Assembly (NCBI GenBank): GCA_025201375.1
Contig: JAIWZP010000015.1
Location: 62,001 to 126,000, forward strand
Length of the DNA stretch: 64,000 nt
Origin: Gongronella butleri
Taxonomy: Eukaryota > Mucoromycota > Mucoromycetes > Mucorales > Cunninghamellaceae
Reading direction: 5' to 3'
Below are positions 11,827 to 23,639 of the stretch, one piece after another (positions within the stretch are counted from its first letter, which is position 1; each line of letters opens with the position of its first letter). The translations under genes and the position numbers were made by a program. The notes beneath the pieces were generated by a model that did no database searches, was not told the DNA's origin, and saw nothing but the letters and a program-made list of their open reading frames with translations.

Positions 11827-14800
11827 ATGTCTGTTCCTGACGCGCCTGCCGAGGCCACCACCCCTCTGTTTGGCTCAGCGCCATTACACACAGACAGCTT
11901 GCATATTGTCCCTTGGACACACCCAGCCATCTATGGTCACAACTCGCCATTCTCCATTCGAGCCGCTTACAACCCACCTGCCTCGTTTAAATCAGCGTTG
12001 CAAGGTAAAAATGTCGCTCTTTTTACGTGTTTTTCTTATGCTCACCTGTCGTATAATAGACGATCCCGTGCGAGTTGTTGCGTCTCTGTCGCCCGCATCT
12101 CTTTTGGTCACAACCACGAAAAAGATCTATGTGTTTTCCCCAGAGGTAAACTGAAAAACACGAAAAAAAAACGCGTCAAATAGCTCATTTCGACCCTTTT
12201 TTTTTTTTTTCAAAAGAACCCGGCTCTTGAATGGGTAGTGGGGCACGGCCAAAGCGGCACGGTGCCACCGTGGGCGTGTCTTACGGGCGATGGGGTGCTC
12301 ATGATCACCAACGACGGAAAATTGGCGTTTTGGCGGTCATTCGACGCGACGGGCGCGCCAGACTCCACCGACACCATCTCGCTCGGCTACAATGAGACGA
12401 TTTCAGCTATCAGCGCCACACCGTCGGCCGTCATCGTCGGCACCACAGTGGGAAATCTCTATTTCATTCAAACCAAGCCAAACATCATCGCTTTCTCCTT
12501 GTACAAAAAGCCCATCCCCTCCAGTCGATTCAGCGCATTCTGGACCTATTTGTCCCCAGGTGCCGACATCAATGCAGCCGGCCGCATCATCAAAATCACG
12601 CCAGGACACGCGCCGTAAGCCTCGTAACTTGATTCTGCCTTGTTGTTTCTCACCATCCATCGTCTTTTCTTTTAAAAAATTAGGCACGAATGGCTCGTCT
12701 TTAGCTCCACCCTGATCCAGATTTGGTCCCTGGACCCCGATGCAGAAGCAAAGGTACGCATGCGCACGAGAAAAAGCGTCAATTACCACAAAATTCACCT
12801 TTTTCTTGAAAAAGATGCATTATGCCATCCAAATCAAGGACTATATCCAAACAAATGTCGTGCCAGGACTCGTGTCTGAAATACCCGCAGGCGATGCCGC
12901 CATCCAAATTTTAGATTTTGCAAAATACGAGCAAGTTGCATAAAAAAAAAAAACCAAGGACAAAGCGTACACCATTTGCTGATTCTCTTTTTATTTTATT
13001 TTTCTTTACAGAAACAATGGCTGGATTGCGCTGCTCACGTTCCGCGACGGGCAGAAGCACCGCATTGCACTGCTCTTTATGCGCCAACAACAAGAATTCG
13101 AGACGACCGACGTTGTTACACTGCCCGACGCGCTCGTAAGAAAAGGCCATATCACGTGCAATGTTCCCGAAACTGCGCCACTGATGCGCTTTTTTTTTTT
13201 TTATTCTTTCAGACATCGACCCCATCCCGCGCCACTTTGCATATCAGCGACAATGACGCGCTTGCCTTTGTCACCGTGAACGATGTGATTTCGGTGGTCG
13301 TCATTCCCTCACGCAACGTGTTTGAGAGCCGCCTGATCCTCCGCCAGCGCGACAACCAGCCAAATCACATCCTAGCCACCATTCCCGCGCCCAATGCGGA
13401 CGAAACCTCCAACACATGTCTTGTTCTCACTTCTGCCTCGGGCATTCTCCAATTCACCCTCAATCCTTCACACATTCAAAGGTAAAGAAAAACAAACGCA
13501 CCGCTTGCATCACCTTTGCTAACTTTTTTTTCTTTTTTTTTTTTTTACTCAGATTTGATGCCACCGAGGCAGAGGTGCATGTGCTTCGCTCGCAATTGGA
13601 ACAGGCGGTTTTTTTTGGCGATAACCAACGCGTACGCATGGCATTGACAGTGAAGAGAAAGAGAGAAAAAGGATTGCCAGTGAGAACCTGGCAAGCTCAC
13701 TGGAGTTTTTTTTTTTTTCTATTTTTTCTTTTTTTTTTTTGTCGCGCAGAATCCATTGGCGTTCCCAGTGACGGCATCGTGCAGCGATAGCATTGGCAAT
13801 GTAGCGTGTGCGCTTGCCAGCGACATTGTGAATGGCGGGACGCCGCTGATGCCCACGACCATGGAAATGTCAGTGCTGCTCACACACCGATTGCGCTGCG
13901 TCAAGCGCATCCCCGAGATCCTAAAGGCGCAGCATCTGCTTGCAAAGGTCGATCAGCCCACGCTTGCCAAGCTCTTGCGCTTTGCAGAGGCTGCGCAAAT
14001 CAGCCTCGAAATCTACAATCAAGTGATTGAGGCTCAGTACGCCGCGTTTTTCTCGAAAACATATAGTAATTTGGGCTCACACGCACACACTTTTTTTTTT
14101 TAGGAATGAGGACCAGCGCAAGGCCGAGTTGATCGAGATCTTTTGGACAAAAGCCCTGGACGGACGCGACCTTTACAATCTCTTTGCCGAACACGTAAGT
14201 TTGGTGTCTTCTTTTTTGATGGCTTGACGAGATCTTACCCTCTTTTATTAGACAATGGCCATCCCCAAATTCCTTGAAGAAGGCACTGATCCTACCTTGA
14301 CGTCGCTGCCGGGCCTCGACTCGCGCGAGTACAGCGACATGTTGCTTCTCATCAGTCAATGTGACCTGGTAAAACGCTGGGAAAATGGCTGGGAAAAAAG
14401 CTCAATTCTTTTTTTTTTTCACCCGTTATTAGAACATTGTCTACGGCCTTGATCTGCTGCGCCAAGCGTTCCAGCGGAATTATGGCATAAAATTCGCTGA
14501 TAATGACAAATCAGGTATGGAAATGATGCAAAAACGGGAAATGAGGCTCACGCGCTGTTTTTTTGTTTTTTACGCGATGATAGTGACCATGGCGACGATC
14601 CTTGGACGCGCTTTTACGCGGATCAAGGCGTGCAAGGAAGGGTCTGGGGCCAACGAGCACAGCCAGCCGTTTTTGGACCAGCTGGCAGAGCTTGGCAGTG
14701 TGTTGTTGGACGGGTGTCGCGACAAGGCGCGTGTATCCAATGATTTTCAGCCATTGTACGAGCTTGAGAAGGAAGTGGTGATCAAAGCACTGGGCGATGT

Positions 14801-16247
14801 CGGCCTCCATGATGTCGCGCTCAATTTGGCCAGGGACCACGAATGCTTTCCATACCTGATTGACGCCATGTCGCCCGAGACCGAGGCCGAGCTCACGCGC
14901 CAGTACATCGACGACTACGGCGAGCCCTTTGTCAAGATCTTGCTCGAGCACTACCTCCGGCACGAGCGCTACGACGATGTCTTGAGCATGGCCGACGCCT
15001 ACCATGACCTCGTTGCCGACACGCTCGCCTGTTTCCCACATGTCAGCTGGAAATTCTACCAAAAGCAAGGCCAGGACGAAAAGATGGCGCGCGCACTTGT
15101 TGCTTGCGTTCCAAATATGCAGAAAATCGTCGACAAAAAGGTAATTCACAGTGGCTGTGCGTGACAATTCGCTCGTTTCTCATTTTTTTTATTTTTTGAA
15201 TCGCTAGTTGTGTTTGCAACAAGCGCAATTGGCGTACCTCGTGGCGTATTGTCAAGGGCCGCAATCAAAACCTCTGCATGAAGTGATGCGTACGCGCTCG
15301 TCATTTTGCGCGTATATTTTTTCTCATTTGCTCGTTTCTTTGGATAGATTATCCCTCGGTGCAAGTCGTGATGGCAGAAGTGGAGCTGATCGAAGCGCAA
15401 GAAGCCTTTGTTGCCAAGTGCAAGGCAAATGTCGACTTTAGCTCCGTCGCGGATCTCATGGGCCACATCGCATCGTACCTCGTCCAGCGCGGCTGGCGCA
15501 CCGAGATCGAGGTAATGGGGGGGGGGAAAGGGCATGGAGGGCCGCGCAAAAATCTCATTTCAAATTGCTTCAGGCATTGTCTACATACCTGGATCGCATG
15601 CTCAAGGGCGACGCGCTCAATTTACCCGATTTCATCATCACCATTGCCTTACTCGATAACCGCGGCAGTGATTTGGACAAGTACTTGCTGGCCATCCACC
15701 TGCTGACACGCTTCAATGTAAGAAAAATCATTGATAGGCGCGTCGCGCTTACTGTTTTCCTGTTTTTTTTTTTTTTTTTTGCTAGATTGACGAGAATGAG
15801 GATCATATCGTGTCCTTGCTCAACATTCTGTGGGCTTCCATCTACATCCAAGACGAGTAAGCCGCTGCGGACGGACAATGGGACACGAGGCGAGTGACAC
15901 TTTTTCTTTTTTTTTAGCTGGAGCGACGTCCACGCGCATGTACAGGGCCTGGTCGATGTCCACGAGTCTGTGATTCTGAAGCAAACGATCCTGTACCGCG
16001 TTTTGTCATTGTGCGAGCAAAAGGGTAATGCCATTGACTCAATTTAAAGTGGACTGAAAGCGATCTTACCTGTTTATTAGGCATCACCGATGATTGGATT
16101 CGCCTGCCCAAGGATGTTCACCGCGCCAACGCTCCCCTCAGCGCTGCACAGCGTCTTGTACAACAATATTGCGCAAAACACAACTTATCTTCATACTTCC
16201 GGCAGATTTCAGGCCTCGTTTACGGCATTGACGAGCCAATGCAATAA
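11827..16247 (+). CDS. NUP133: Nuclear pore complex protein Nup133
   Basis: Nineteen exons (first 11827-12004, last 16081-16247) sum to 3189 nt, 1062 aa, close to the family length. Nup133 is the membrane-proximal subunit of the Y-complex of the nuclear pore. The N-terminal ~470 residues form the Nup133/Nup155-type beta-propeller ('[17 protein letters not shown]', '[13 protein letters not shown]'). The rest is the long alpha-helical stack, including '[19 protein letters not shown]' and 'LAYLVAYC'-type helices. Exons: 11827-12004, 12060-12145, 12217-12614, 12684-12753, 12815-12930, 13012-13135, 13213-13481, 13553-13631, 13750-14036, 14104-14194, 14252-14368, 14433-14514, 14584-15140, 15208-15289, 15348-15511, 15574-15717, 15786-15856, 15918-16024, 16081-16247. 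Intron 5 must start with GC (GA|GCAAGT) to keep frame. AATAAA overlaps the stop. Confidence 0.93.
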
Positions 16248-16709
16248 AAGCACCACTTTGCATCCCTTTTTCTCTCCCTTTCTCTCTTTCTGCCAGCCCA
16301 TTCACATCAGTTCAAAGGACTGAATGCAGCAGGCGCGAATTAAAATGCTTTCCCTGCGTTTGGAGACACTGGAGGAGAAAAAATAGGAAATGACAGTGAA
16401 AATAGCAGGCGATTGAGCCTGGCTTTCTTTTCGGACATCTCACACAACCATTGGTGTCATATTTCGTGCAACAGGAACTGGAAAAACATATTTTTGTCAT
16501 CCATTTTTTTTTTTACGCGCTTCATTGCAGGCGTTTTTCTAAATTTGCGTCATTCTTGGCTGACCAGTGCCCTTTTCCTCTCTGTTTACTCTAAAGTATT
16601 TGTGAGCGACACCGCGCGTCCAAAATTCTTTTAATAGAGACCATAAATACAATACATATAGGAGGTGTATGGGGGAAAAAAAAGCATCTAATAACGGGAA
16701 AAACAAGAT
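16248..16709. other. Convergent 3' intergenic region
   Basis: 462 bp between the Nup133 and thioesterase stops. It is T-rich and then AT-rich, with no gene, repeat or TACTGTA motif seen. It presumably carries both 3' UTRs. Confidence 0.5.
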
Positions 16710-17406
16710 CTAGAGGCGCGAGTCGATGCAAAACTTGGTGTGTCCGCCAGCGTAGCACGCCTTGCCCTCCTCATTGTAGATGACGGTGTAAATGTTGCCC
16801 ATATTCTTGCCCAGGCGCTGCACCTCAGACTCAATACGGATCTTTTGGCCCTCGGACACACCCAACATGTAGCTCACCGTCAAATCCGTCGAAATGCCGG
16901 GCATCTTCCATTTGTTCTTGCCTACACGCTACCATCAGATTCGCCCAAACTGTTTGTGTCTTGCTTACCTTCATACAAGTAGATTGCAAAGCTGCTGCAC
17001 ATGTCAATGGCTGTCGCCACACAGCCACCTAATAAAAAAAATTTGGTGAGACAAAGCTGCCATGGTTCACACGGAGGTAGCCGCAGCAGCTCGGCGGCAC
17101 ACGCGTAATGTCTTTTACCATGAATGTTGCCCAATCTGCGCAAAAGAAAAGAAAAAAGAGACAGAAGAAAGCAATTGAGACCATTTTTCGCATCCATTTG
17201 GATAATGCGGAGTTTGCTTACTGATTGCAATGGACTTCCTTGACGTCAAGCTCAAACACAACAGCGCCAGGTCGCGCGTCCTTTACCGTGAGGTGCTTTA
17301 CGAGCTGAAGGTCCCAGCCATTGGTCTTTTTCAGGTTTTCCCAGTACAGCCCGCACGTCTCGGCAAACTCGGGGTACTTTTCAGCAACAGCAGCGTCGAT
17401 CTTCAT
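16710..17406 (-). CDS. Hotdog-fold acyl-CoA thioesterase (ACOT13/PaaI family)
   Basis: Four exons, 17222-17406, 17119-17135, 16969-17028, 16710-16921, give 157 aa. Small ACOT13-type enzymes hydrolyse fatty-acyl-CoA as tetramers, often mitochondrial or cytosolic; the substrate here is unknown. The family signature N-I-H-G-G followed by A-x-A-I-D is present (residues 65-76, D76 the likely catalytic acid), then a long strand set and a short C-terminal tail. Exon 2 is only 17 nt (codes part of 'QLGNIH') and is required to make the signature. A wrong start is unlikely because no other ATG is in frame upstream. Convergent with NUP133; upstream lies a repeat-rich gap. Confidence 0.87.
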
Positions 17407-18359
17407 GGCAAAGCAAGGTGGATAAAAAAAAAGACAAGGAAAAAGAGCAGAAAAAAAAGGGCCGCCCTTTCATTTGCCCCATTTTTCCCATGTCAGCTTT
17501 GCAGCTTTGTCAGGGCCGGTTGTGACGAAAAAGGCAACTCCACGACTCACTCCACTTGCACGTGCCAAACACAATTTATCTCAACAAAACTTGCATGAAC
17601 CAGAAAAAAAAACGCGCCGGCGCTTGTCATGCATAAAATTTCACTTGGATTGCCGCCATTCTCGCAAGCTATTATACAATAACACCTTTGCCTTTGTTGG
17701 ATTCTCTATAATCCCCAAAGGCACAACGGGCAAGCTGGAAGACTTGACCGGAGGCAATTCTTTTTTTTTTTTTGGGCTGCAAAGCATCCCAGCAGCTGCG
17801 CAGCAAAGCCTCTTATCATAAATCATAGTCTTGTGCTAGCCAAAACAAATTTCGAGGCTGGTTGAAAATGTCACCATGTGTCCCTATTGGAGCAAATGCT
17901 CCCTCGGTCTTTCTTTTGGAAGCATTTCATGACCAGCTACTGTATATTTCAACGAGCTTTTAAATCTGCGCTGTGGTGCCGCTGCATGTTGTGAACTAAA
18001 TCATCGTTGTTCCTGCCTGAGTATTTTCGCCCTGCAAAAACATGGTCAGCTGTGTCATTGTCTCTTGCTTAAAATCTTGCGGTGGCGAAAAAGCTAGGCA
18101 AACCCCACAATAATAATAACCCGATTTTAAAGTTTTTGGCATTTTGTACATACGTATGATACTGTATCTTTGAACAGAGCACAACAGCACATCAATTTCT
18201 TCCGCTTTGATGCTACATTATGATACAGAGTAGGCAAGCACTTTGAATTTAAAAAATACCATGAAAAGCGCTATGATAAATTGCTTTGATTTTCAGCCGT
18301 AAGCCCGTAACTGCTTCTCGACATTTAGCCATGCGATCAGCTTGAAATTTTTTCAACCG
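17407..18359. other. Intergenic, promoter side of thioesterase gene
   Basis: No gene recognised. It holds the thioesterase promoter, a T14 run near 17760 and two TACTGTA motifs (17938, 18160). Sequence becomes repeat-like toward 18360. Confidence 0.45.
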
Positions 18360-19571
18360 CATTGCCCCAACTTGCCATTCAACTTTATTCTTTTGAGTTG
18401 CGCGATGCTGCTCTGCGTGAAGTAAAACGTTTGCTAAAGAAGAAGCTTAATTTTCTCGATTTTCCCCTGCGTACAGTATTGTGCCTCCAGAATTTTTTTT
18501 ACAGCCTACCTGTGCGCCGATGAAAATTACGTCACGGCACGAACTACAGCCCAATGACCGCGACGTATCCGTCCGATTTTTTTTTGAACCAGCAAATCAC
18601 AAAAATGTCAAGTTTGTCCTATTTTGCATTCATCTCGCCATCAGCTTGGTTGATCCCGCTGAAAACAGCTGCATCGCGTTCAGCGCAAAATTTGCAATAA
18701 AAATGCTTGAAACCCCAAAGCGCTATGACCACTTTTGAAAAATTCAGGGGTCACTCAGGGGTCACACATTTCAATCTCAGAAAACGCCAAATTTGGGAAA
18801 TTTCGAACCCCGAGTGATCAATGCATCCCAAACAGGTAAATCCGACGAATTGCTATTATTGGAAGACAAAATGACAGATCGCCCCAACTTTAGAAAATTA
18901 CCCCAAGATTGACGCATGAACGGCGATCGACCAAGAAAAGTGCCTACTTTGGGCAAGATTTTTTTCAAAAAATTAAGGTTTAAGACTTCCAAATTAAGGT
19001 CGTGGATTGCTTGGAAATTTTATTTTTTTTATTTTTTCATCATATTTTTTGTTTTACAGATTTTTATGCACTTGGTGGGCGCGCAGGCAGCCTGCAGAAT
19101 AATGACCGATGCAAGATTTTCAAACCCAGCAAGCTAGAGGCCCGAGAGTGGTCCCATCAGACGCGCCCACCTATAATATTTGCAATACGTACAGTATATA
19201 AAAACCAGGGGTCGACTAGGCCGATGTCGAGCAAATCGCGATTAAAGAAATACTGTAAAATACTGTATTGTCGAAAAAAGCTGTTTTCTTTCTCTGTCAG
19301 TTTTAATCGGATCGCGGTAAAACTGGATTCATCTGAGAGAGATTCAGAAGCTGCTTTTGACATGTTGTTAAAAGCGCTATGGGCCGTCCTTTCTGTTGTC
19401 GAGAAATTGAGTTTGAAAAGTATGATACAACAACAGTACCGTAATTCAATGTTTGATCATTGATTGATGCATTGATTGATCGCTCGCTCGACTTTTGCAA
19501 GCGTGCAAAGTTCGTTCATCGGGCAAGCAAACAATTTCAAAATGTCGTCCGAGTGCATCTCCTTCGAATGT
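18360..19571 (+). repeat. R1 dispersed repeat, copy b (left part)
   Basis: The part from about 18590 to 19110 aligns closely to 55880-56440, including 'TTGATCCCG', 'CAAAGCGCTA', 'TTCAGGGGTCACTCAGGGGT' and 'AAGTGCCTACTTTGG'. From 19200 it aligns to copy a at 440-730. The copy is broken by the foldback element at 19572-20606 and resumes at 20607. Five TACTGTA/TACAGTA 7-mers occur in it. Confidence 0.8.
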
Positions 19572-20606
19572 TACTGTACCGTACCCTAACAAAAAAGTTG
19601 TCGCAAAGTCAATTTTTTTGCAGTGCCATCTGAAAAATTTATCACTTTAATCTCTTCTGTATTGATCAATAATGGCTCGAATGACATGAAACTTTGTACA
19701 AACGATGATTAGGAGGTACTGTATAAAAAAGAATATGAAATTATAAAATGAATACAGAGAGCGGGTTTTGAAATAGAGCAAAAAAGGGGAACCTGACGCG
19801 TCACGCGACGCGACGCGTACCCAAGCTTATACAATGGCCTGTGGAGACGAATTGACATTATGAATCAATATCTCCAAATTTTTCTGAGACAATCGTGGAA
19901 GTGTCTGATTATTTCTGCCAATTCATTTTAGGGCATACGTGTCATGCCAGAGCACAGCGTGTCAATTGGTCAAGTTGTCACTGTGACGCGCCAAGCGCCA
20001 AAAACGTATGGAAGAATGATTTTATCACTAGCAAACAATTTTAGTCTCTTTGTTGACTTGAAACTATGATAAGCATTTAATTTGAAAGCCAAAGAGTGGA
20101 TACTACAGTATTGAGTAGCTGTGATTATATCAACCAGGCAGGGCATCACGGTCACATTAAGGAAATCGCGGCAAATGGCGCGTCCGACGCGTCACAGTGA
20201 CAATTTGACCAATTGACACGCTGTGCTCTGGCATGACACGTATGCCCTAAAATGAATTGGCAGAAATAATCAGACACTTCCACGATTGTCTCAGAAAAAT
20301 TTGGAGATATTGACTCATAATGTCAATTCGTCTCCACAGGCCATTGTATAAGCTTGGGTACGCGTCGCGTCGCGTGACGCGTCAGGTTCCCCTTTTTTGC
20401 TCTACAGTATCTCAAAACCCGCTCTCTGTATTCATTTTATAATTTCATAGTCTTTTTTATACCTCCTAATCATCGTTTGTACAAAGTTTCATGTCATTCG
20501 AGCCATTATTGATCAATAGAGATGAGATTGAAGTGATAAATTTTTCAGATGGCACTGCAGAAAAATTGACTTTGCGACAACTTTTTTGTTAGGGTACGGT
20601 ACTGTA
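19572..20606. mobile_element. Foldback MITE, Tc1/mariner-type ends
   Basis: Two 417-bp arms, 19574-19990 and 20188-20604, are near-perfect inverted copies around a 197-bp centre (19991-20187). The termini read C(T/A)GTACCGTACCC going inward and each is flanked by TA (19572-19573, 20605-20606), the target duplication of the Tc1/mariner superfamily. No transposase is encoded, so it is non-autonomous. It sits inside an R1 copy: the sequence 'TTCGAATG' to its left and 'TTTCATCACGA' to its right are adjacent in the R1 copy at 730-755. The arms differ by substitutions and by two 5-bp TACTGTA-type insertions (19717, 20403). The high arm identity argues for a young element. Confidence 0.88.
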
Positions 20607-20735
20607 CTAGTTTCATCACGATACAGTACACAAAAAAATCGAGATCCAGCGCTGAATTTGCAAAAATATACAGTATACAGTAGCGAAATTTTGGATTCAT
20701 GATGCATTCATCTTAACAATTTAATGATCCAGTGT
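20607..20735 (+). repeat. R1 dispersed repeat, copy b (right part)
   Basis: Continuation of copy b after the inserted foldback element. It aligns to 743-830 of copy a but carries three extra TACAGTA units (20622, and the tandem pair 20669/20676) that copy a lacks. Confidence 0.7.
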
Positions 20736-21247
20736 TCCAGTCGACCTCCGGTTGTTCATTTCTCATGGAAAGAGGACACCAAAAACACAAATGTTTTGAG
20801 GTGTCTCGCACCTTTTTTTCATCAAAGCCAGAAGTGGCCCGCACTTCTTGTCATGCCAGGCAAAGGTCACCAGAGCTTGTTCTCGCCGAACAACTTGATT
20901 GACCTTTTTTGGTTTTTAATTTTTTTTGAAAAGAGGGGTGGCAAATTTTCTGGCGCTTCAATGATGATGCGTCTTTGGAGATTATAAAATATACCTTTTT
21001 TTTTTTTTTTCTAAAATTGGCGTCATTTCATCAGAAAGTAACGTGGTGGAATCATGGCAAAACCGCGTCTGCAGCAGAACAGGTTCAGTCGGCCTTAGAA
21101 CTGATGCGCGCTTGACGTTGAAATGCTTTTGCGCGAGAATTGGGTCGCCGCTGCTCAGTCTTAGGACGGCCTGGTGACAAAATCTGCCTTTTTTTCTTTT
21201 CTTTCCTTCGAATTCACTTGATTGCCGTGCTAGTTTGTCAGAATAAA
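20736..21247. other. Intergenic, promoter side of FAM32A
   Basis: No gene recognised in these 512 bp. A T16 run lies near 20997-21010 and a pyrimidine-rich leader precedes the FAM32A start. No TACTGTA motif was found. Confidence 0.45.
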
Positions 21248-21711
21248 ATGTCTGCGTACGACCACGTCAGCGGTGGCTCGCTGAAATTCAAGGGAGGCGG
21301 GTCGTCCATCAAGTAAGAACGATACGGGAGCCAATTTTAGCGGTGGGCTGTTGACCTTGATGCATGTATTATAGGAAAAAGAAGAAGAAATCCAAGTCCA
21401 GCAAGGAGAAAATGACCAAGGCATTGGAAGCGAGCAGCGATGAGCCCAAGATCGTGCAAGTTATCGAAAAAACCGAGGCCGAGAAGAAATTTGAAGAGAT
21501 TCGGCGAAAGCGCGTAAGCAAGCTGTGACGGACAGCCTAAGTAAAAAAGCGCCTCACTGACTCCTACGTTTTTTTTTTTTGTTCATCGTAGCAATTGGAT
21601 CGCGCGTCCAAGCAGGCGCAGAAATCACACAAGGAGCGTGTTGCCGACTTTAACACCAAGCTGGACAACCTGACTGAGCACTTTGACTTGCCCAAGGTCG
21701 GACCCGGCTAA
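21248..21711 (+). CDS. FAM32A-like protein (spliceosome-associated)
   Basis: Three exons, 21248-21312, 21375-21513 and 21592-21711, give 107 aa. FAM32A is a small, basic, conserved nuclear protein that in humans helps stabilise the catalytic spliceosome at the 3' exon. The hallmark features are all here: 'GGSLKFKGG' near the N-terminus, a Lys-rich block ([10 protein letters not shown]), a Glu/Lys-rich middle ('[14 protein letters not shown]') and the conserved C-terminal '[20 protein letters not shown]'. The short length fits the family. Convergent with the hydrolase gene (241 bp). Confidence 0.92.
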
Positions 21712-21952
21712 CATTGGCTGTGCAGTACCTCACGGCGAGTGCATTGGGATGGACGCATTTGTCGTGAAGGGAAAAAATCTTGGTCTTTTTATTGCGCGCT
21801 GTCTTTTTTTTTTTTTGCTGCGCGCATCATTTCAAACGACCTGACCATCCCTCTTTTTTTTTTTGCACCCCCCCCGAACCCGTCTCATGGCCATCTTGGC
21901 CATGCTTGTTAATCAATAAAAATGCACACCAAGGGTTGATTTATTCGCAATT

Positions 21953-22986
21953 TTACAACTTGCAAGTGTCGGGGAGAGCCAATGCAAAGTCTGCAGCTGG
22001 CGATGCGCTGACGAGCCATTGATGGCACCATGCCTTGGCCAAGTCATGCATTTCCGGGCACCAAGCGTGGCCGACCTGTGCGACGGTGACGCGCGCCCAG
22101 TCCTTGGACTCCTTGCCCGCGGGCGAGCGGCGCAGGTGTTCGACAAGCGGGTCATTGAACTTGCCAGGCACGAGCTGGTCGACGGCACCGCTGATCGCAA
22201 GTAGCTTCTTGTGAGCCAATTTCTCGCCAATGCCTTGATAATGCGCGCCAACAACAAGCTGCAGCCATGCAGGGAAGTATTCCTCGGGATAATCGCCGCC
22301 TTGAAGTCGCGCGTTCATTAAACCGACAAAGTCGCTCGTGCCGACAATGGGGATCACCACAGAGAGGCGAGGGTCTACACGACACTATTAAGTCTGCACC
22401 CTTTTTTTTTTATCTTGCTTTTTTCGACCCCATTCCGAGTTTTTACCATTAGCGCCTGCCAAAAAGGCGATGTGTCCACCCAGCGAGAAGCCCAAGCAGC
22501 CCCACAATTGCACGGGTCGCGTGTCAAACAGGTAGTGCTCCAGGACATCGATGAGTTCCGAGATGGTATTTGCGCCGGATCGAATCATGCGCCACATGTC
22601 CATGGCGTGCGACGCGTTCTGGTGTTTGCCCTCTTTCCAGCTAAAGTTGGCGCGCTTTTCCACGAGACGCGTGCCGTGGTTGAGCTGGTCATAGGCAACG
22701 ACAATCAGGTGTCGCTGGTCCGCGGCGCGTGAGGTGTTCAATTGACACAGGGATTCAGCAATCGGCTGCATTCTGCCCTTTTCCTCTTTTTTTTCGCGGA
22801 CAAGAAACCATATCAGACCCCCGTTTTTTTTCTCTGTTACTTCGTGTCACGTCACTTACGAAGACGGCCGTGGATGGCAAACAGGACGGCAACAGGTGTA
22901 TTCTTGGGAAGCTGCTTGTATTCTTCCAGTCCGTAGACGGTCAGGGTCAGGCCACAGACGACAATATCAGTTTTAGAGGTGGCCAT
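21953..22986 (-). CDS. Alpha/beta hydrolase (putative serine esterase or peptidase)
   Basis: Three exons, 22860-22986, 22447-22785, 21953-22374; 295 aa. An alpha/beta-hydrolase fold is clear: nucleophile elbow G-F-S-L-G-G (S143), acid D221 in 'SGAVDQLVP', and H258 in 'VGHAW'. 'FAIHGRL' and 'VVAYDQLNHGTR' mark early strands. This looks like the fungal intracellular family annotated as esterase/prolyl-oligopeptidase-like; substrate unknown. The first intron's acceptor follows an A8 run (AAAAG|AGGA), not the later CAG: only this choice keeps frame and gives 'GRLQEKGRMQPIAE'. No signal peptide, so probably cytosolic. Confidence 0.85.
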
Positions 22987-23639
22987 GGCGAGGTGACGAG
23001 GTGTGAGAGTGAAAACGTACAGAAAAAGAACCTAAAAAGAGAGCTGTCAATTCTGCTTTAAAATCGCTCTCACACTTCAGGGAAAAAGACGACCCGGATG
23101 GGAAATCAACCTGCTGCCAGGATTTGGCATTGGATCGGCGCCCAAAGTGCGCGCATTATTGCATCCAATTTCAATTCGCGATGAATTGGGTGACGACGGC
23201 GCCGATCATGGATTTTATGCGTCCACAGATGCACGCGCGCTTTTTTATTTTATTTTATTTTTTTTTCGTGGCTCAGATCACGAGACAACAAGACGTTGCT
23301 TTCGCGGGTTACATGGATCAATGGCATGGATATCACTTGGATCAGGGTTCATTGCTTTATTTGATTAAGTCGAATACGATTAAAAGAATTAAAAAAGGCA
23401 TAACAAGAGAGGCATACGAGGGAAAAAGGCTGCTGGAAATCACATAAAAAGGGGGGGGGCATAGACGATCACTTTTGCATATCAGAAGAGAAGTGGCTGC
23501 ATGATGCTGAGAGAGAAATAGAGAAAGAGAGAGAGAACGAGGGTAGACGCGTCCATTGTGGGGTTAAAACAAAAGATAGATTCACAAGGGGCGCGATCGT
23601 GACTAAAAAAAGGAGGAAAAAGAGGGGAAATAGAAGGAT
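22987..23639. other. Intergenic between two minus-strand genes
   Basis: 653 bp that contain the hydrolase promoter and the 3' region of the Myb-like gene. A T-rich tract lies near 23240-23270 and a G9 run near 23452. I see no gene or repeat here. Confidence 0.45.

Noticed and set aside
14037..14103. Nup133 exon 9 extended to the GTAATT donor at 14067
   Set aside because: That junction gives an immediate stop; the earlier CA|GTACGC donor gives a continuous helix.
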